Positions 36,074 through 46,166 of a DNA stretch of 64,000 nt are shown here, one piece after another. A program made the position numbers and the translations under genes. How positions within the stretch are numbered: the first letter of the stretch is position 1; the number at the start of each line of letters is the position of its first letter. The notes beneath the pieces were generated by a model that had not been told where the DNA came from, made no database searches, and saw only the letters and a list, made by a program, of their open reading frames with translations. Source of the DNA: Lachnoclostridium phytofermentans (GTDB taxonomy: Bacteria; Bacillota; Clostridia; Lachnospirales; Lachnospiraceae); assembly GCF_000733755.1 (NCBI RefSeq), contig NZ_JPOF01000003.1:434001-498000 (forward strand). Reading direction: 5' to 3'.

Positions 36074-37168
36074 TTACTTTGCTTTTTCACCTTCATAAAG
36101 AGAAACAAAATCATCGTAATATGGATTCTTCCAAGTTGTTCCATCATAAGCTTCATAAGAAACAACGATAGCTTTGAAGGTGCTGATCTCACATTTCTCA
36201 TCTACTGAAAAACCTGAGTCTTCTCCAAATTCACCGCCTGGAATCATATTAATATCTGAATAATCAACTTTCTTTAAATAATCTCCACCAGTAAAATCAA
36301 GAGAACCCTTTATTTTAACAGGTAAGTTGTTTTTATCCCATCCAACAAACGCTACAATGGCATTTTTAATATCTAGCTCCGTATTATTTTTCAATATAAC
36401 TTGTAACATGTCTGGATACAGGCTTTTATAATTTTCGTCTTGAACAACATATTTTGTACTTAATACAGCAATATCTTGATTTTTAATAATTTCATCTAAC
36501 TCAGCATTACTAATAGATTCTTCCTTAATATCTTCTGATTTTTTTTGATTTTCCACAATAACTTCTTCTATTTCTACCTCTACTGTTAATGAAGAGTCAA
36601 ACTTTTTTCCTTCATATAGGGAGACAAATTCATCATAATATGGATTTTTCCAAGTGGAACCATCAAATGCTTCATACGAAACAACGATAGCTTTGAACGA
36701 ACTTATACCACATTTTTCGTTGACAGAAAATCCTTTGTCTTCTCCGGTTTGCCCCCCGGGTACCAAATTCATATCTGAAAAATTTACCTTTTTTATGTAG
36801 TCACCACCACTAAAATCAATGTTACCTGATATTTTAACTGGTAAGTTATTTTCATCCCATCCAACAAAAGCTACAACGGCATCTTTAATGTCTAACTCCG
36901 TATTATTTTTTAGTATAGCTTGCAACATATCTGGATATAAGCTTTTATAATTTTCATCTTGTACTACATATTCTGTACTCACAACAGCAATTGGCAAACT
37001 TGATAAAAGCTCATCAAAATCTTCTAAAGTTAAATTCTCTTTCTTTTTGCCTTCTTTTGCTTTTTCTGTTGAATTTTTCGCATCTGTTGTACTTGAACCT
37101 TTTTCAACACATGCTGTTAATGCCAAACACATGATTCCCACTAAAAATATAGCTTTCATTTTTTTCAT
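36074..37168 (-). CDS. Lipoprotein with two tandem copies of a DUF5780-like domain
   Basis: 364 residues. The signal peptide MKKMKAIFLVGIMCLALTAC has lipobox LTAC, so the protein is anchored on the outer face of the membrane. Two domains of about 140 residues (about 55-195 and 228-362) are nearly identical to each other; each begins with a STxYVVQDENYKSLYPDML segment and ends with WKNPYYDxFVSLYEG. A charged linker (EEVIVENQKKSEDIKEE) joins them. The fold resembles DUF5780 as recalled. The domain repeat is also visible in the DNA, a recent duplication. Function is unknown. Confidence 0.8.
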   Translation of the reverse strand: MKKMKAIFLVGIMCLALTACVEKGSSTTDAKNSTEKAKEGKKKENLTLEDFDELLSSLPIAVVSTEYVVQDENYKSLYPDMLQAILKNNTELDIKDAVVAFVGWDENNLPVKISGNIDFSGGDYIKKVNFSDMNLVPGGQTGEDKGFSVNEKCGISSFKAIVVSYEAFDGSTWKNPYYDEFVSLYEGKKFDSSLTVEVEIEEVIVENQKKSEDIKEESISNAELDEIIKNQDIAVLSTKYVVQDENYKSLYPDMLQVILKNNTELDIKNAIVAFVGWDKNNLPVKIKGSLDFTGGDYLKKVDYSDINMIPGGEFGEDSGFSVDEKCEISTFKAIVVSYEAYDGTTWKNPYYDDFVSLYEGEKAK

Positions 37169-37804
37169 TATAAAATCCCCTTAAGTAAATATTCATAACC
37201 TTTAACATAAATTGGCTTAGTATCTTTCATTATATCCCATATTATTCCACGCTTCAATAGTAATAGTTAAATTTTGCTATATAGCTTCAACAAATATGTA
37301 CGATTACGAAACAGATTAATCTAGCCTCTTTATGTAAAGTATTCCAAATCACTTAATGGGTAATATTTCATTAAATAAAAACCTCTTAAGTTCTTGTAAG
37401 TCTTCTCTATACTCCAGTCCTTTCTCACCTAAATACCACTCAAGGATGCTTCCATTTCCTTAACCCAACTATTGATGGTATAAGAATTGAACCTGACAAT
37501 AATAAAACAACACCTATAAACCAGTTGTTAACTTACTATTAAACTCTATGTTGCTTGAGATTAAGTAATTTTTATTATATCATTACCAAGTCTAATTTAC
37601 AATATATACCAGATTAGCAATACCATATTTTTCTATATGTCTAATTAATGAAATATTCAATAGCTTTTTTTAACTTAATAATTAAAAAACTAATAACAAG
37701 AGAGAAGCAGGCAAAATGACATCAGCTTATGTCCCCTATGCTCAACTTCTCTCTATCCATATTGCTCCCAATGAAGGTACCAATTAGTTTATCATTAGTT
37801 TTTA
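37169..37804. other. Gene-free interval of 636 bp
   Basis: No gene is supported. Near 37699-37756 AGAGAGAAG and CTTCTCTCT can pair as a loose stem that could end the FtsX-family transcript. The rest is AT-rich, with many stops in all frames. Confidence 0.5.
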
Positions 37805-40624
37805 CTACTCTATGCTTTTTAGAGCCTCTATCGGATCAATTACATCTAACGACCGGTCAGTTATCAAATTCACCAACAATGCAAAAACATAGGCCATTAC
37901 AGCAGAAATCACATAGCTAATTGGGTGTATGGAAACTGCGAAATAAATAGATGGCATTTTAAGTGCAAAAGTTAAACCGTTTCCTAGCAAATATCCTAAG
38001 GGTAATCCAAGAAGAATACCTATTCCCGTCAATATAAATGTCTCTTTATTCACATAAAGATGTACTTCTTTATCATAAAAACCAAGTACCTTAATCGTTG
38101 CCAGTTCTCGCTCTCGTTCTGAAATATTTGTCGTAGACAATGTGAACAATACCGTAAATGCCAATCCTGCTGCCATTATAATTATGAGATAGACTACCAT
38201 ATTGACGAGGGAAAATGCAGATGAAAATTCCTCTTTTAATTTTTCTGTACTAATTACAGAAAGTACTCCATCTTTTCCTGCTAGTTCCTCTGAGTAATCA
38301 GACGGATTCCTAACCGTATCTGTCAAATTGGCTAACACACCATTTGGTTCATACGGGCCAAACAAACTTTCATAAACTTTCTGAGACATATACACGTTAT
38401 TTCCGAGATAATTTTTGACTATTTCACTGACTTCCACGTTTGCCTGTACAAGTTTTAAATTTTGCAGAGAAACCATGTCCCCCTTTGTAAAATCCAGTAC
38501 ATCACCTGCATTCTGGGTAACTATAATTCCCCGTTCATCTAAACTAACTTCTTTACCTTCTATGTTTTCCAAATGAATAAACGACTCTAAGGTTTTTCCA
38601 TCTGGCACTACAAGCAGTTGCACCTTTTCTTCTCTACCATCTATACTTTTTATTTTAATCGAATCAATTTGAACATTGATATAATCGGTAATATTTTCAT
38701 CCTTATTGATATAGGACAGCAACTTTTCATTTTCTTTCGTAGATGCTACTGCCATTATGTCATAACGATAGGTATTTTCATATTGCCTTGGCATCAGATC
38801 AGTTACAGAATCCTTAATGGCAAATCCACAAAGCACCAGAGCAGTACATCCCATAATTCCAAATACCGTCATTATCATACGTTTTTTATATCGAAATAAG
38901 TTTCTGGCTGTTACTTTATTTAAAAAAGACAGCCTTCTCCATATAGGTGTCGCATACTCTAAGGCAACTCGTGATCCTGACCGTGGAGATTTTGGCCTCA
39001 TCAGCACGGCTGGCATATGTTTTAATTCTGCATGACATGAGAGAGTCGTTGCTCCGACGATTCCAATGATAAATAATAAAATTCCTCCTAGACCATAAAT
39101 CAGATCAAACTTCAAGAGATATTCTGGTAGAAGATACATTGTTTGAAAGATGATAAATATTATTTTGGGTAATACAATAAACCCAAAGAGATCTCCCAGA
39201 ATTCCTCCTAAAAGACATGCCATAAGAGAATACAATAGATATTTTCTTCTAACTTCCCTGTTCTTAAAGCCCAATGCCTTATATGTGCCTATTAACCCAC
39301 GGTCTTCCTCAACCATTCTGGTGATTGTTGTCAAACTGATTAGAATTGCAACAACAAAGAAAAGAATAGGAAATATGGTACCAATTGTTTCTATGCTGGC
39401 AGCATCATTTTTAATATTCCCATAACCACTTAAAGAGGTACGGTCTTGTACATACCACTGTGGCATATCAATATCTTCAATTTCTTTCCGCGCTTTCTCT
39501 AGTTTTACCTCTGCTTGTGCTCGCTTTGCCTCAAATTCTTTTTTGCTATCTATAACTGCTTCTGCTCCAAATTCGGCTTCTACATTTGCAATTTCTTGCT
39601 CTGTCTTAGCAAAGGCTTCTTTCATCTCCTGTTCAGAATCTGAAAGCTTCCTGTAAGCCTCGCCAGTAATCTCTTCATAACGCGCTTGTTCTCTTTTCCC
39701 TTTCAGCTGGGATTCAATCGTCTCTATTACCTGTGTTATATAGTTTTCATAATCCTTTGAATAGCATAACAGTTTACTGCTATCAGCCAGTGTCAGATAA
39801 ACTGCTGTGTAGATATCCGAATTTACTGCTTCTGGTAATACAAAAAATGTATAATCTGTTGTAGTGGTGGAACGAAATGATGCCGCTCCATCGTTACTAT
39901 TGACATCCATAACATCTGTAACAATTCCGGTAATTTTATAAACCTTATTTGTAAACGTCGGTTCCTCGTTTTCCTTTTTGATATCTCCTATCTCTTTAAC
40001 TTCTTGATTATCTGCTTCATTAACTGCTTTTTTAACTGCTTCATTATCTACCTGTTTATCTGTTTCTTTATCTGCTTGTTTATCTGTTTCTTTATTTGTT
40101 TCTTTATTTGCCTCCTCTTTTGTATCTCCCTCTATTTTTGTGTTATTCTCTGCTTCCACAATTTTGTCTTCAATAATTACCGTGTCACCAATTGATTTTC
40201 CGGTCTCTTTCCTGTATTTTTCTGTTACCGCAATCTCATCTGCTTCTCGTGGAAGGTTTCCTTCTATAAGATAAGGAACATTGATTCCTGTTTCACGAAA
40301 AGTTTTAATTTCAACACTCTGCTTTTTTTCCCCGTTCTGAGTATAGACGGTTTTACTAAACGCTCCCTCTACCTGAGAAACTTCTTCCAGATCTATAAGC
40401 AACTGTACATCATCTTTAGTTAATCCCAATGTTGAAACAACACTAATATCAAAGAGCTTCTGCTTGTCAAAAAAGTGGTCCGCAGAATAACGTAAATTCT
40501 CACAAGCAGCTTTAATTCCTGTCAGCATGGTAACCCCTAAAGCAGTAATTAACATAATGGAGATAAAACGCTTTTTCCCTTTTTTCATAGAACGCCATAT
40601 ATCTTGATTGTATGCTTTTTTCAT
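37805..40624 (-). CDS. FtsX/MacB-like ABC permease, large two-module type
   Basis: About 939 residues if started at 40624 (MKKAYNQDIWRS, with AGAGG upstream); the frame extends to 40675, where an ATG overlaps the end of the ATPase gene and could be used by coupling. Helix at about 22-40, a large extracytoplasmic domain, three helices at about 410-540, a second module with a helix near 600, another extracytoplasmic domain and three C-terminal helices (about 830-925). An acidic/basic spacer in the first outer domain is made of repeats such as NKETDKQADKETDKQ. The partner ATPase is adjacent. Likely role: lipoprotein/peptide-type export or antimicrobial resistance (inference). Confidence 0.88.
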   Translation of the reverse strand: MKKAYNQDIWRSMKKGKKRFISIMLITALGVTMLTGIKAACENLRYSADHFFDKQKLFDISVVSTLGLTKDDVQLLIDLEEVSQVEGAFSKTVYTQNGEKKQSVEIKTFRETGINVPYLIEGNLPREADEIAVTEKYRKETGKSIGDTVIIEDKIVEAENNTKIEGDTKEEANKETNKETDKQADKETDKQVDNEAVKKAVNEADNQEVKEIGDIKKENEEPTFTNKVYKITGIVTDVMDVNSNDGAASFRSTTTTDYTFFVLPEAVNSDIYTAVYLTLADSSKLLCYSKDYENYITQVIETIESQLKGKREQARYEEITGEAYRKLSDSEQEMKEAFAKTEQEIANVEAEFGAEAVIDSKKEFEAKRAQAEVKLEKARKEIEDIDMPQWYVQDRTSLSGYGNIKNDAASIETIGTIFPILFFVVAILISLTTITRMVEEDRGLIGTYKALGFKNREVRRKYLLYSLMACLLGGILGDLFGFIVLPKIIFIIFQTMYLLPEYLLKFDLIYGLGGILLFIIGIVGATTLSCHAELKHMPAVLMRPKSPRSGSRVALEYATPIWRRLSFLNKVTARNLFRYKKRMIMTVFGIMGCTALVLCGFAIKDSVTDLMPRQYENTYRYDIMAVASTKENEKLLSYINKDENITDYINVQIDSIKIKSIDGREEKVQLLVVPDGKTLESFIHLENIEGKEVSLDERGIIVTQNAGDVLDFTKGDMVSLQNLKLVQANVEVSEIVKNYLGNNVYMSQKVYESLFGPYEPNGVLANLTDTVRNPSDYSEELAGKDGVLSVISTEKLKEEFSSAFSLVNMVVYLIIIMAAGLAFTVLFTLSTTNISERERELATIKVLGFYDKEVHLYVNKETFILTGIGILLGLPLGYLLGNGLTFALKMPSIYFAVSIHPISYVISAVMAYVFALLVNLITDRSLDVIDPIEALKSIE
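40021..40128 (-). repeat. Short tandem repeats encoding a Lys/Glu/Asn/Thr spacer
   Basis: 12-bp units related to TCTTTATCTGCT (plus strand) are repeated many times and encode a run of NKET/DKQ/DKET-type units in the exporter. The run is a low-complexity, in-frame expansion. Confidence 0.7.
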
Positions 40625-40664
40625 ATTTCCTCTCATTCTGTCATCAGACGGTCTTTCGTACTTT

Positions 40665-41366
40665 TTACCATTCAATTTCTGCTATAGGCGTCGGATTCTC
40701 ATTCTGAGTAATTTCAATTACTTTCCCACTTTTAAATCGGATTAAACGGTCTGCCATTGGAGCTAGCGCCGAGTTGTGGGTAATGAGTATCACGGTGATA
40801 TTGTCTTTTCTACAGGTATCCTGTAATAACTGCAGTATCTGCTTTCCCGTATTGTAATCTAACGCACCAGTAGGTTCATCGCATAACAGAAGTTTCGGAT
40901 TTTTTGACAACGCTCGTGCAATTGATACCCGTTGCTGCTCACCACCAGAAAGCTGTGCTGGAAAATTCCCCTTTCGCTCTGAGAGACCAACCTTATCCAT
41001 CGTGTCCGATGCATTCAATGCATCTTTACAAACCTGAACAGCCAGTTCTACATTTTCTAATGCGGTCAGGTTTGGAACTAGATTATAAAACTGAAAAACG
41101 AATCCAATATCTGAACGCCGATAATCAACCAACTGCTTTTTATTGTATTTTGTTATATCCTTACCATCCACCAGTATCTGCCCCGAGGTCGGAACATCCA
41201 TACCTCCTAATATGTTAAGTGCTGTTGTCTTTCCAGCACCGGAAGCCCCTAATACAACCGAAAGCTCTCCCTTTTCCACATGAAATGTAGCATCGTCAAG
41301 TGCTTTTATGGATGTTTCACCTGTTTGGTATTCTTTAGATATATGATTAAATTCAATGTATCCCAT
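40665..41366 (-). CDS. ABC transporter ATPase partner of the FtsX-like permease
   Basis: 233 residues, MacB/LolD-type. Walker [11 protein letters not shown]-loop [20 protein letters not shown], signature [15 protein letters not shown], Walker [17 protein letters not shown] and the switch His in ILITHNSAL. It precedes the large permease with an overlap or a few tens of bases. The divergent TetR-type gene, 156 bp away on the plus strand, probably regulates it. Confidence 0.94.
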   Translation of the reverse strand: MGYIEFNHISKEYQTGETSIKALDDATFHVEKGELSVVLGASGAGKTTALNILGGMDVPTSGQILVDGKDITKYNKKQLVDYRRSDIGFVFQFYNLVPNLTALENVELAVQVCKDALNASDTMDKVGLSERKGNFPAQLSGGEQQRVSIARALSKNPKLLLCDEPTGALDYNTGKQILQLLQDTCRKDNITVILITHNSALAPMADRLIRFKSGKVIEITQNENPTPIAEIEW

Positions 41367-41388
41367 AATTTTCTCTCCCTTTTGTTAT

Positions 41389-41403
41389 TCAACAACCTGT
41401 TGA
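41389..41403. promoter_or_regulatory. Operator-like palindrome between exporter and TetR gene
   Basis: TCAACA-ACC-TGTTGA, a perfect 6-3-6 palindrome. A second pair of the same half-sites lies at 41442-41447 and 41461-41466 (spacing 13). Both fit the short palindromes used by TetR-family repressors. Confidence 0.5.
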
Positions 41404-41522
41404 CTAAATTACAGTATACACATCCTGAATCCGTTCATCAATCAACAATACTAGACAGAATGTTGAGTAACTTGAAGCAAGCTTGTTGTTGTGTTATCAT
41501 ATTTTCAAAGGAGGATATCCGT

Positions 41523-42074
41523 ATGAAAAAGCAACCCCAGATTACGAAACAAACCAAGGCAAACTTAAGAGAAGCCTTTTGGATACTTTATACCGAAAAG
41601 CCAGTCGAAAAGATATCCATTAAGGAAATCACTGAACTTGCCGGATATAATCGTGGAACTTTTTATCTATATTACAAGGATGTCTATGATATCCTCACTC
41701 AAATTGAAAACTATATTTTGGATAAAATACAAGAAGCAGTTATGGAATATCTATGTGTAAATGATACCTTTGAAATTTCTAAAAATATGGGTACCTTTGT
41801 GGAGCTGATGCAAACCTATTCAAAGTATTCTGCAGTACTATTAAGCGATCACGGTGATCCCCAATTCACAACCCGCCTAAAAGAAATCCTTTGGCCACTT
41901 TTAAACCGATTATTTGTCCAAACCGAGGGTTATAGTGATTATCAGATCGAGCTTTTAGCAGAATTTTATCTTTCCGGAATATTAGCCACGGTAACCAAGT
42001 GGAACTTTAATTCGCAAATGACGATTGATCAGTTTATTACTTTTATGGTTCCAACTATTTTTCCAAAGAGATAA
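41523..42074 (+). CDS. TetR-family transcriptional regulator
   Basis: 183 residues from MKKQPQITKQTKANLRE; AAAGGAGG is 8 bases before the ATG at 41523. The helix-turn-helix is in the N-terminal third: ISIKEITELAGYNRGTFYLYYKDVYDIL is the normal TetR pattern. The C-terminal part is the AcrR-like ligand-binding bundle. It is divergent from the FtsX-type exporter operon and probably represses it when no inducer is bound (inference from arrangement). Confidence 0.9.
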   Translation: MKKQPQITKQTKANLREAFWILYTEKPVEKISIKEITELAGYNRGTFYLYYKDVYDILTQIENYILDKIQEAVMEYLCVNDTFEISKNMGTFVELMQTYSKYSAVLLSDHGDPQFTTRLKEILWPLLNRLFVQTEGYSDYQIELLAEFYLSGILATVTKWNFNSQMTIDQFITFMVPTIFPKR

Positions 42075-42126
42075 ATTGAAGCAGAAAAAAGTGGCTTCAC
42101 CACTCAGGCTTATTATCTATTAAAAA

Positions 42127-42168
42127 AGTGTTGTAAAATGATTGCTACTGCGATCATTCTACAACACT
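42127..42168 (-). terminator. Intrinsic terminator between convergent genes
   Basis: AGTGTTGTAAAATGAT (42127-42142) pairs with ATCATTCTACAACACT (42153-42168), one mismatch. On the minus strand it is followed by a run of T, so it mainly ends the flavoprotein gene. Confidence 0.8.
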
Positions 42169-42176
42169 CCCAAACT

Positions 42177-42674
42177 CTAATTCTTGAGTTGCTTTTCCTT
42201 TACCAATTCAATTGCCTCTTTCCCTGTCATATGCTCAATCTCCAACTCGACAAGGCAAACACGATTGAGTTGCTTCTCTATTTCCTGTAAACTCCCCTGC
42301 TCATGATTCGGCGAGTATTTTTTCGCTAATTTTTCAAGTGCACTCCTCTTTTCTGCTTCCTCTTCTAAGACACGTGCCTTACCAAAAACAATAACACTTC
42401 GAAAATAAGTTGTATATTCTTGCGGAACAACATTATCCTGATCAATCACACAAAAAGATACTTTGCTATTCTTTGTAATAGCCTCTAGCTTGTGACCAGT
42501 ATACGCACAATGGAAATAGAGTTTAGAATCGGTATGTACATAACTAAGTGGGACAGCATATGGATAATCATCATCTCCATGAACAGCCAATACTCCAGAC
42601 GTACCTCTGTTGAGGATTGTTATGCTCTCCTCTGTTGACAATGCCTGTTTTATTCTACGCATTTCTCTAAACAT
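42177..42674 (-). CDS. Pyridoxamine 5'-phosphate oxidase-like flavoprotein (NimA type)
   Basis: 165 residues from MFREMRRIKQALS; the ATG at 42674 has GAGGTG 5-6 bases upstream. The upstream part of the same frame (to 42857) covers a hairpin repeat and is not coding. GTSGVLAVHGDDDYPYAVPLSYVH and LYFHCAYTGHKLEAI are features of the small FMN-binding split-barrel proteins named after NimA. Known members reduce nitroimidazoles or have unknown roles; in this context resistance is only a possibility. Confidence 0.85.
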   Translation of the reverse strand: MFREMRRIKQALSTEESITILNRGTSGVLAVHGDDDYPYAVPLSYVHTDSKLYFHCAYTGHKLEAITKNSKVSFCVIDQDNVVPQEYTTYFRSVIVFGKARVLEEEAEKRSALEKLAKKYSPNHEQGSLQEIEKQLNRVCLVELEIEHMTGKEAIELVKEKQLKN

Positions 42675-42741
42675 GTAGACACCTCTTTCATTGAATTTTA
42701 TATGTTTGTTCTTTCTACTCACTATGACCAATAGAATAAAT

Positions 42742-42776
42742 AAGGAAAAGCAAGTCATGATTGCAAGCTTTTCCTT
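42742..42776. repeat. Dispersed hairpin repeat, copy 4
   Basis: AAGGAAAAGC and GCTTTTCCTT are exact 10-bp arms around AAGTCATGATTGCAA. It is the cleanest member of the family. Confidence 0.65.
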
Positions 42777-42840
42777 GTCTTTAATAAGAGACATAATCAG
42801 CAGCAATTTATAGAAATTAATTTTAAAAAACATACCATAA

Positions 42841-42913
42841 ATAGAAAGATAAATCAAGCTTATTGTTAAGCTTATCTATCTTTCTATTATTAAGCTTATC
42901 TATCTTTCTGTTA
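42841..42913. repeat. 24-bp tandem repeat and overlapping inverted repeat
   Basis: TTAAGCTTATCTATCTTTCT starts at 42866 and again at 42890, two adjacent 24-bp units. The first also pairs with ATAGAAAGATAAATCAAGC at 42841, forming a hairpin with few mismatches. It lies downstream of the esterase gene. Confidence 0.6.
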
Positions 42914-43075
42914 AGAGGTTTCCTTTCTGAATTGAAGGAATTGATCCGCTCTGATGAAGTCTAAACACTTTACATGAAATTACTCATACGATAAATCAAG
43001 AAAATTCTACACTCCATTGGATTATGTACAGTTTAAATTCCACCCGTTATTCACTAAATATATAGGTGTTATGAA

Positions 43076-43918
43076 TTAGTTACAGTTCTTTCTTAGAAAT
43101 CTTTCTACAATATCTAATACTTCATTACCCCAAAATGTTGGTGGACAATGATTTTCCTTTTCTAATTCATAATACTCTACCTCTTTATCGAACTCTCTTA
43201 ACTTTTCAAAGAAATCACGACTATGTTTTATGGAAACAATTTCATCCTGCATGCCATGAAACATCAGTATTGGCGGAATATTTCTTTCTTTGGATAGATA
43301 TGTTGCGCAGGATGCACTTTTCGCAAGATTTGGGACGTTTGAGATATGATCTGTTCCCAATAAATCCTCTATCGGTCCCTTTCCCTCTGAAAGCATCATA
43401 TCAGTCGGTGCACAATAACTAATGATTCCTTTAATCTTATAAGTCCCTTTGTTCTTTCCTTCTAAATCAAGTTCACCATAATCGGCAGTAAGCCCAGTCA
43501 AAAGTGCGATATGACCTCCCGAGGAATCCCCGCTAATAAATATATTCTCAGTATCAATATGAAACATTTCTGCAATCGACGGGATAAAACGAATGGCATT
43601 CTTAGCATCTATCACTTGCGCAGGGAAAAGAGCCAATTCTGATTCCCGATATTGCACCTGTGCTACTGCAAAACCTCTTTTTGCTAATTCAGCACGATCT
43701 GGTATGTTATTATACATTTCTTGTCTGTGCCATGCAGAACCTTGGATAAATAGAACTAATGGATATTTTTTATTTTCTTCCCAGTTTCGTTTGTATGGTA
43801 TGATTAACTGTAAATACCTCTTACAATTTTCATATTCAAAATACTCGACATCAGGAACATATAACCACTCTAATTCTTTCTTTTCTAAATCTAACTTTGT
43901 TAACTGTTGTATTGCCAT
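43076..43918 (-). CDS. Alpha/beta-hydrolase esterase
   Basis: 280 residues. The nucleophile elbow GDSSGGHIA gives the catalytic Ser, the oxyanion region FIQGSAWHRQE is near residue 58, the acid Asp lies in LMFHGMQDEIVS and the His in ENHCPPTFWG. The pattern resembles BD-FAE and hormone-sensitive-lipase-like acyl esterases with broad acetyl or aryl ester substrates; removal of acetyl groups from plant xylan sugars is conceivable given the neighbours. No signal peptide. It stands alone. Confidence 0.85.
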   Translation of the reverse strand: MAIQQLTKLDLEKKELEWLYVPDVEYFEYENCKRYLQLIIPYKRNWEENKKYPLVLFIQGSAWHRQEMYNNIPDRAELAKRGFAVAQVQYRESELALFPAQVIDAKNAIRFIPSIAEMFHIDTENIFISGDSSGGHIALLTGLTADYGELDLEGKNKGTYKIKGIISYCAPTDMMLSEGKGPIEDLLGTDHISNVPNLAKSASCATYLSKERNIPPILMFHGMQDEIVSIKHSRDFFEKLREFDKEVEYYELEKENHCPPTFWGNEVLDIVERFLRKNCN

Positions 43919-44123
43919 AGGAAATCTCCTTATTCAATATTTATATATAGGTTAGGAATTGTCGTAGCTCTTATATAATTTATTAAATACAAGACCAACT
44001 AACTATTTTATTCCACATAAAACAATAACGAATATAGATGCATCGTCAAACTCATTATCATTACCTTTACAGTAAGTTTGAGCAATTAAATATAAAAGAG
44101 CGGGACATATCCTTATATGACAC

Positions 44124-46166
44124 CTACCATATACTTACACGTTTCTCTGGTGGCACATACATTCCATCTTTTTCTATAACATCGTATACATCGTAAAATA
44201 AATCATTGGAACTCAACACTGCATTCACTCGAATGGTATTGTGTGCATGATCATTCGTAAGATAAACTAAAGCTGCAAGATCATCCGACTCGAAACCTTC
44301 CGCCTTGCAATATGCATAATTTACATATAACTTTTTTAAATCTTCCTCTTTTGTTAGCAGAGCTGTCACACATGAAATTGCACCAAGATCAGCTATATTT
44401 TCATCTAAGGTAATATCTCCATTGACAAAAACGCCTGGAACCATCTGAAGCGAATTATAATAATCTACCACTAGCTGTGTTCGTTTTAAATATTCGTCCC
44501 TATCTTCCTCGAGCCACCAATTGATTTGATTCCCATCGCTATCATATCTAGAACCTTTCACATCAAATGCATGTGATATTTCATGTGCGATTAACACTCC
44601 AACACCGCCAAGATTTGTTGCATAATCTGCATTTTCATCATAAAATGGTGGTTGAAAATTAGCAGCTGGTAAAAATATTGTATTCTGTTTCTCATCATAG
44701 TAGGCATCCGCGGCATAAGTTGGAGAACGCCAGGTTATTGCTGAATTTGTCTGCTGTAACTTAGAGTAAGCTTCCATGGTCTTCTTTTGCTCAATCTCAA
44801 GTAGATTTGATAATAAACTTCCCCCTTGGTTTACAGATTTAATTATTAGATTTTGTTTGTATTCTGGTAGTTGTTTCGGGGATCCAAGTTCTACTTGAAT
44901 TGAAGCCAATTTCTTCCTAGCTTGTTGCTTCGTTATGTCTGACATCCAAGTTAATTTGCTTATATTTTTATCATATTGTTGAAGAATGTCTTGAATCATA
45001 GCTTGAATATCTTCTTTTGAATCATCGGTTAGATACTTCCTTGCATAGAGCTGCCCAATCTCCTCAGACATCACTTGAGTAGTTGTCCATACTGCCTGAA
45101 TATCAACTTCAGAACTTTCTTCTACAACATCCATATTACTTTCAGAATTCATCCCTCCATAGGTTATTCCACAATCAAACTCCCGATAAATACAGTACAT
45201 GGAATACTCCTTTAGTAACTGAAGCGATTCTTCGCTTAAATATTCATTCATCAATTCAAGTAGTTTTTTAGATTCTTTTGTATAAAGTTTTTGCTCCTGT
45301 TCGAATCCCATATGCTTTAATAATTCGTATACGTTTATATTAGTAATTATTTTAGCAAGTTCATCACTGGTATATGTAGTAACTTCTTCATCGGTACCCT
45401 TATACTTCTGCATTTCCCCTTTCAGAAGTGCAAAGTTTTTCTCAAATTCTATTAATTGTTTTACTGAATATTCTGCTTCAGCATCCGTTTTCCCAAGAAG
45501 CATGAAAAATCCATTTGCCTTGCTCACATATTGTTTATATTCTTCAGTTTCCTCTAAATGCTCATAGCTTTTTTGCTCCAAAGAAAGAGATGGTAGTTCA
45601 AGATATGCACTATATTCTTTCGTATTTTTTGAATCAGGTGCAATTGTAATACAGAATAAATTATCCTTTCCATACTTATGAGTATAATCTGCGACTGCAT
45701 TCACGTAATCTTGTACTGTTGTCGAAGTTCTAATATCCCTCATCACATCTACTAATAGATTCCATTGCCTTCCTTGATCCTTAGAACTTCCTTTCGCACA
45801 ATAATAAATAGAAAGTATATTCTTTTCAATACTACCATCTGCTAGGCTTTCTTCCATTTCCACCAAATCACGTATAATACCTTGAATTTTATTATTTGAA
45901 TCTATTTCAAATTCTATTTTCCAATTCCATCGCCCAAATCCTTGTGTTAATTTCTCCTCAATAAGACTTTTATTTATACTTTGATAAAAATCCTCCGATG
46001 GTTTGATTTGATTACTGATTGAACCGTTTGCCTCCTTATTCGTAACTTGATAATAATCGGGATATTCCCCATTTCTTGCTGAACACGCTATGAATCCTAT
46101 TAATAATATGCTGATTGTCAGGATAGCAATTATCGTCTTAAGTATCGTTGGTTTATTATTTTTCAT
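44124..46166 (-). CDS. M13-family (neprilysin/PepO-like) zinc metallopeptidase, lipoprotein
   Basis: 680 residues from MKNNKPTILK; AGGAGGAG precedes the ATG at 46166. A lipobox-like GFIAC follows a hydrophobic helix (about 9-29), so it should be a membrane-anchored extracellular lipoprotein. The zinc motif HEISH is at about 528-532, with ENIAD (third ligand Glu) at about 589-593 and the family block HAFDVKGSRYDSDGN between. It ends with RVSIW, like M13 proteins that end with an aromatic. Expected role: cleavage of small peptides outside the membrane. Confidence 0.92.
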   Translation of the reverse strand: MKNNKPTILKTIIAILTISILLIGFIACSARNGEYPDYYQVTNKEANGSISNQIKPSEDFYQSINKSLIEEKLTQGFGRWNWKIEFEIDSNNKIQGIIRDLVEMEESLADGSIEKNILSIYYCAKGSSKDQGRQWNLLVDVMRDIRTSTTVQDYVNAVADYTHKYGKDNLFCITIAPDSKNTKEYSAYLELPSLSLEQKSYEHLEETEEYKQYVSKANGFFMLLGKTDAEAEYSVKQLIEFEKNFALLKGEMQKYKGTDEEVTTYTSDELAKIITNINVYELLKHMGFEQEQKLYTKESKKLLELMNEYLSEESLQLLKEYSMYCIYREFDCGITYGGMNSESNMDVVEESSEVDIQAVWTTTQVMSEEIGQLYARKYLTDDSKEDIQAMIQDILQQYDKNISKLTWMSDITKQQARKKLASIQVELGSPKQLPEYKQNLIIKSVNQGGSLLSNLLEIEQKKTMEAYSKLQQTNSAITWRSPTYAADAYYDEKQNTIFLPAANFQPPFYDENADYATNLGGVGVLIAHEISHAFDVKGSRYDSDGNQINWWLEEDRDEYLKRTQLVVDYYNSLQMVPGVFVNGDITLDENIADLGAISCVTALLTKEEDLKKLYVNYAYCKAEGFESDDLAALVYLTNDHAHNTIRVNAVLSSNDLFYDVYDVIEKDGMYVPPEKRVSIW

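Larger units (their letters stand above)
42675..43075. other. Intergenic region with hairpin and tandem repeats
   Basis: No gene. It contains dispersed hairpin copy 4 (42742-42776) and a pair of 24-bp tandem repeats (42866-42913). Confidence 0.55.

Noticed and set aside
40004-40195. Plus-strand frame rich in Cys, Phe and Ile
   Set aside because: Antisense of the 12-bp repeats in the exporter gene; a repeat artefact.
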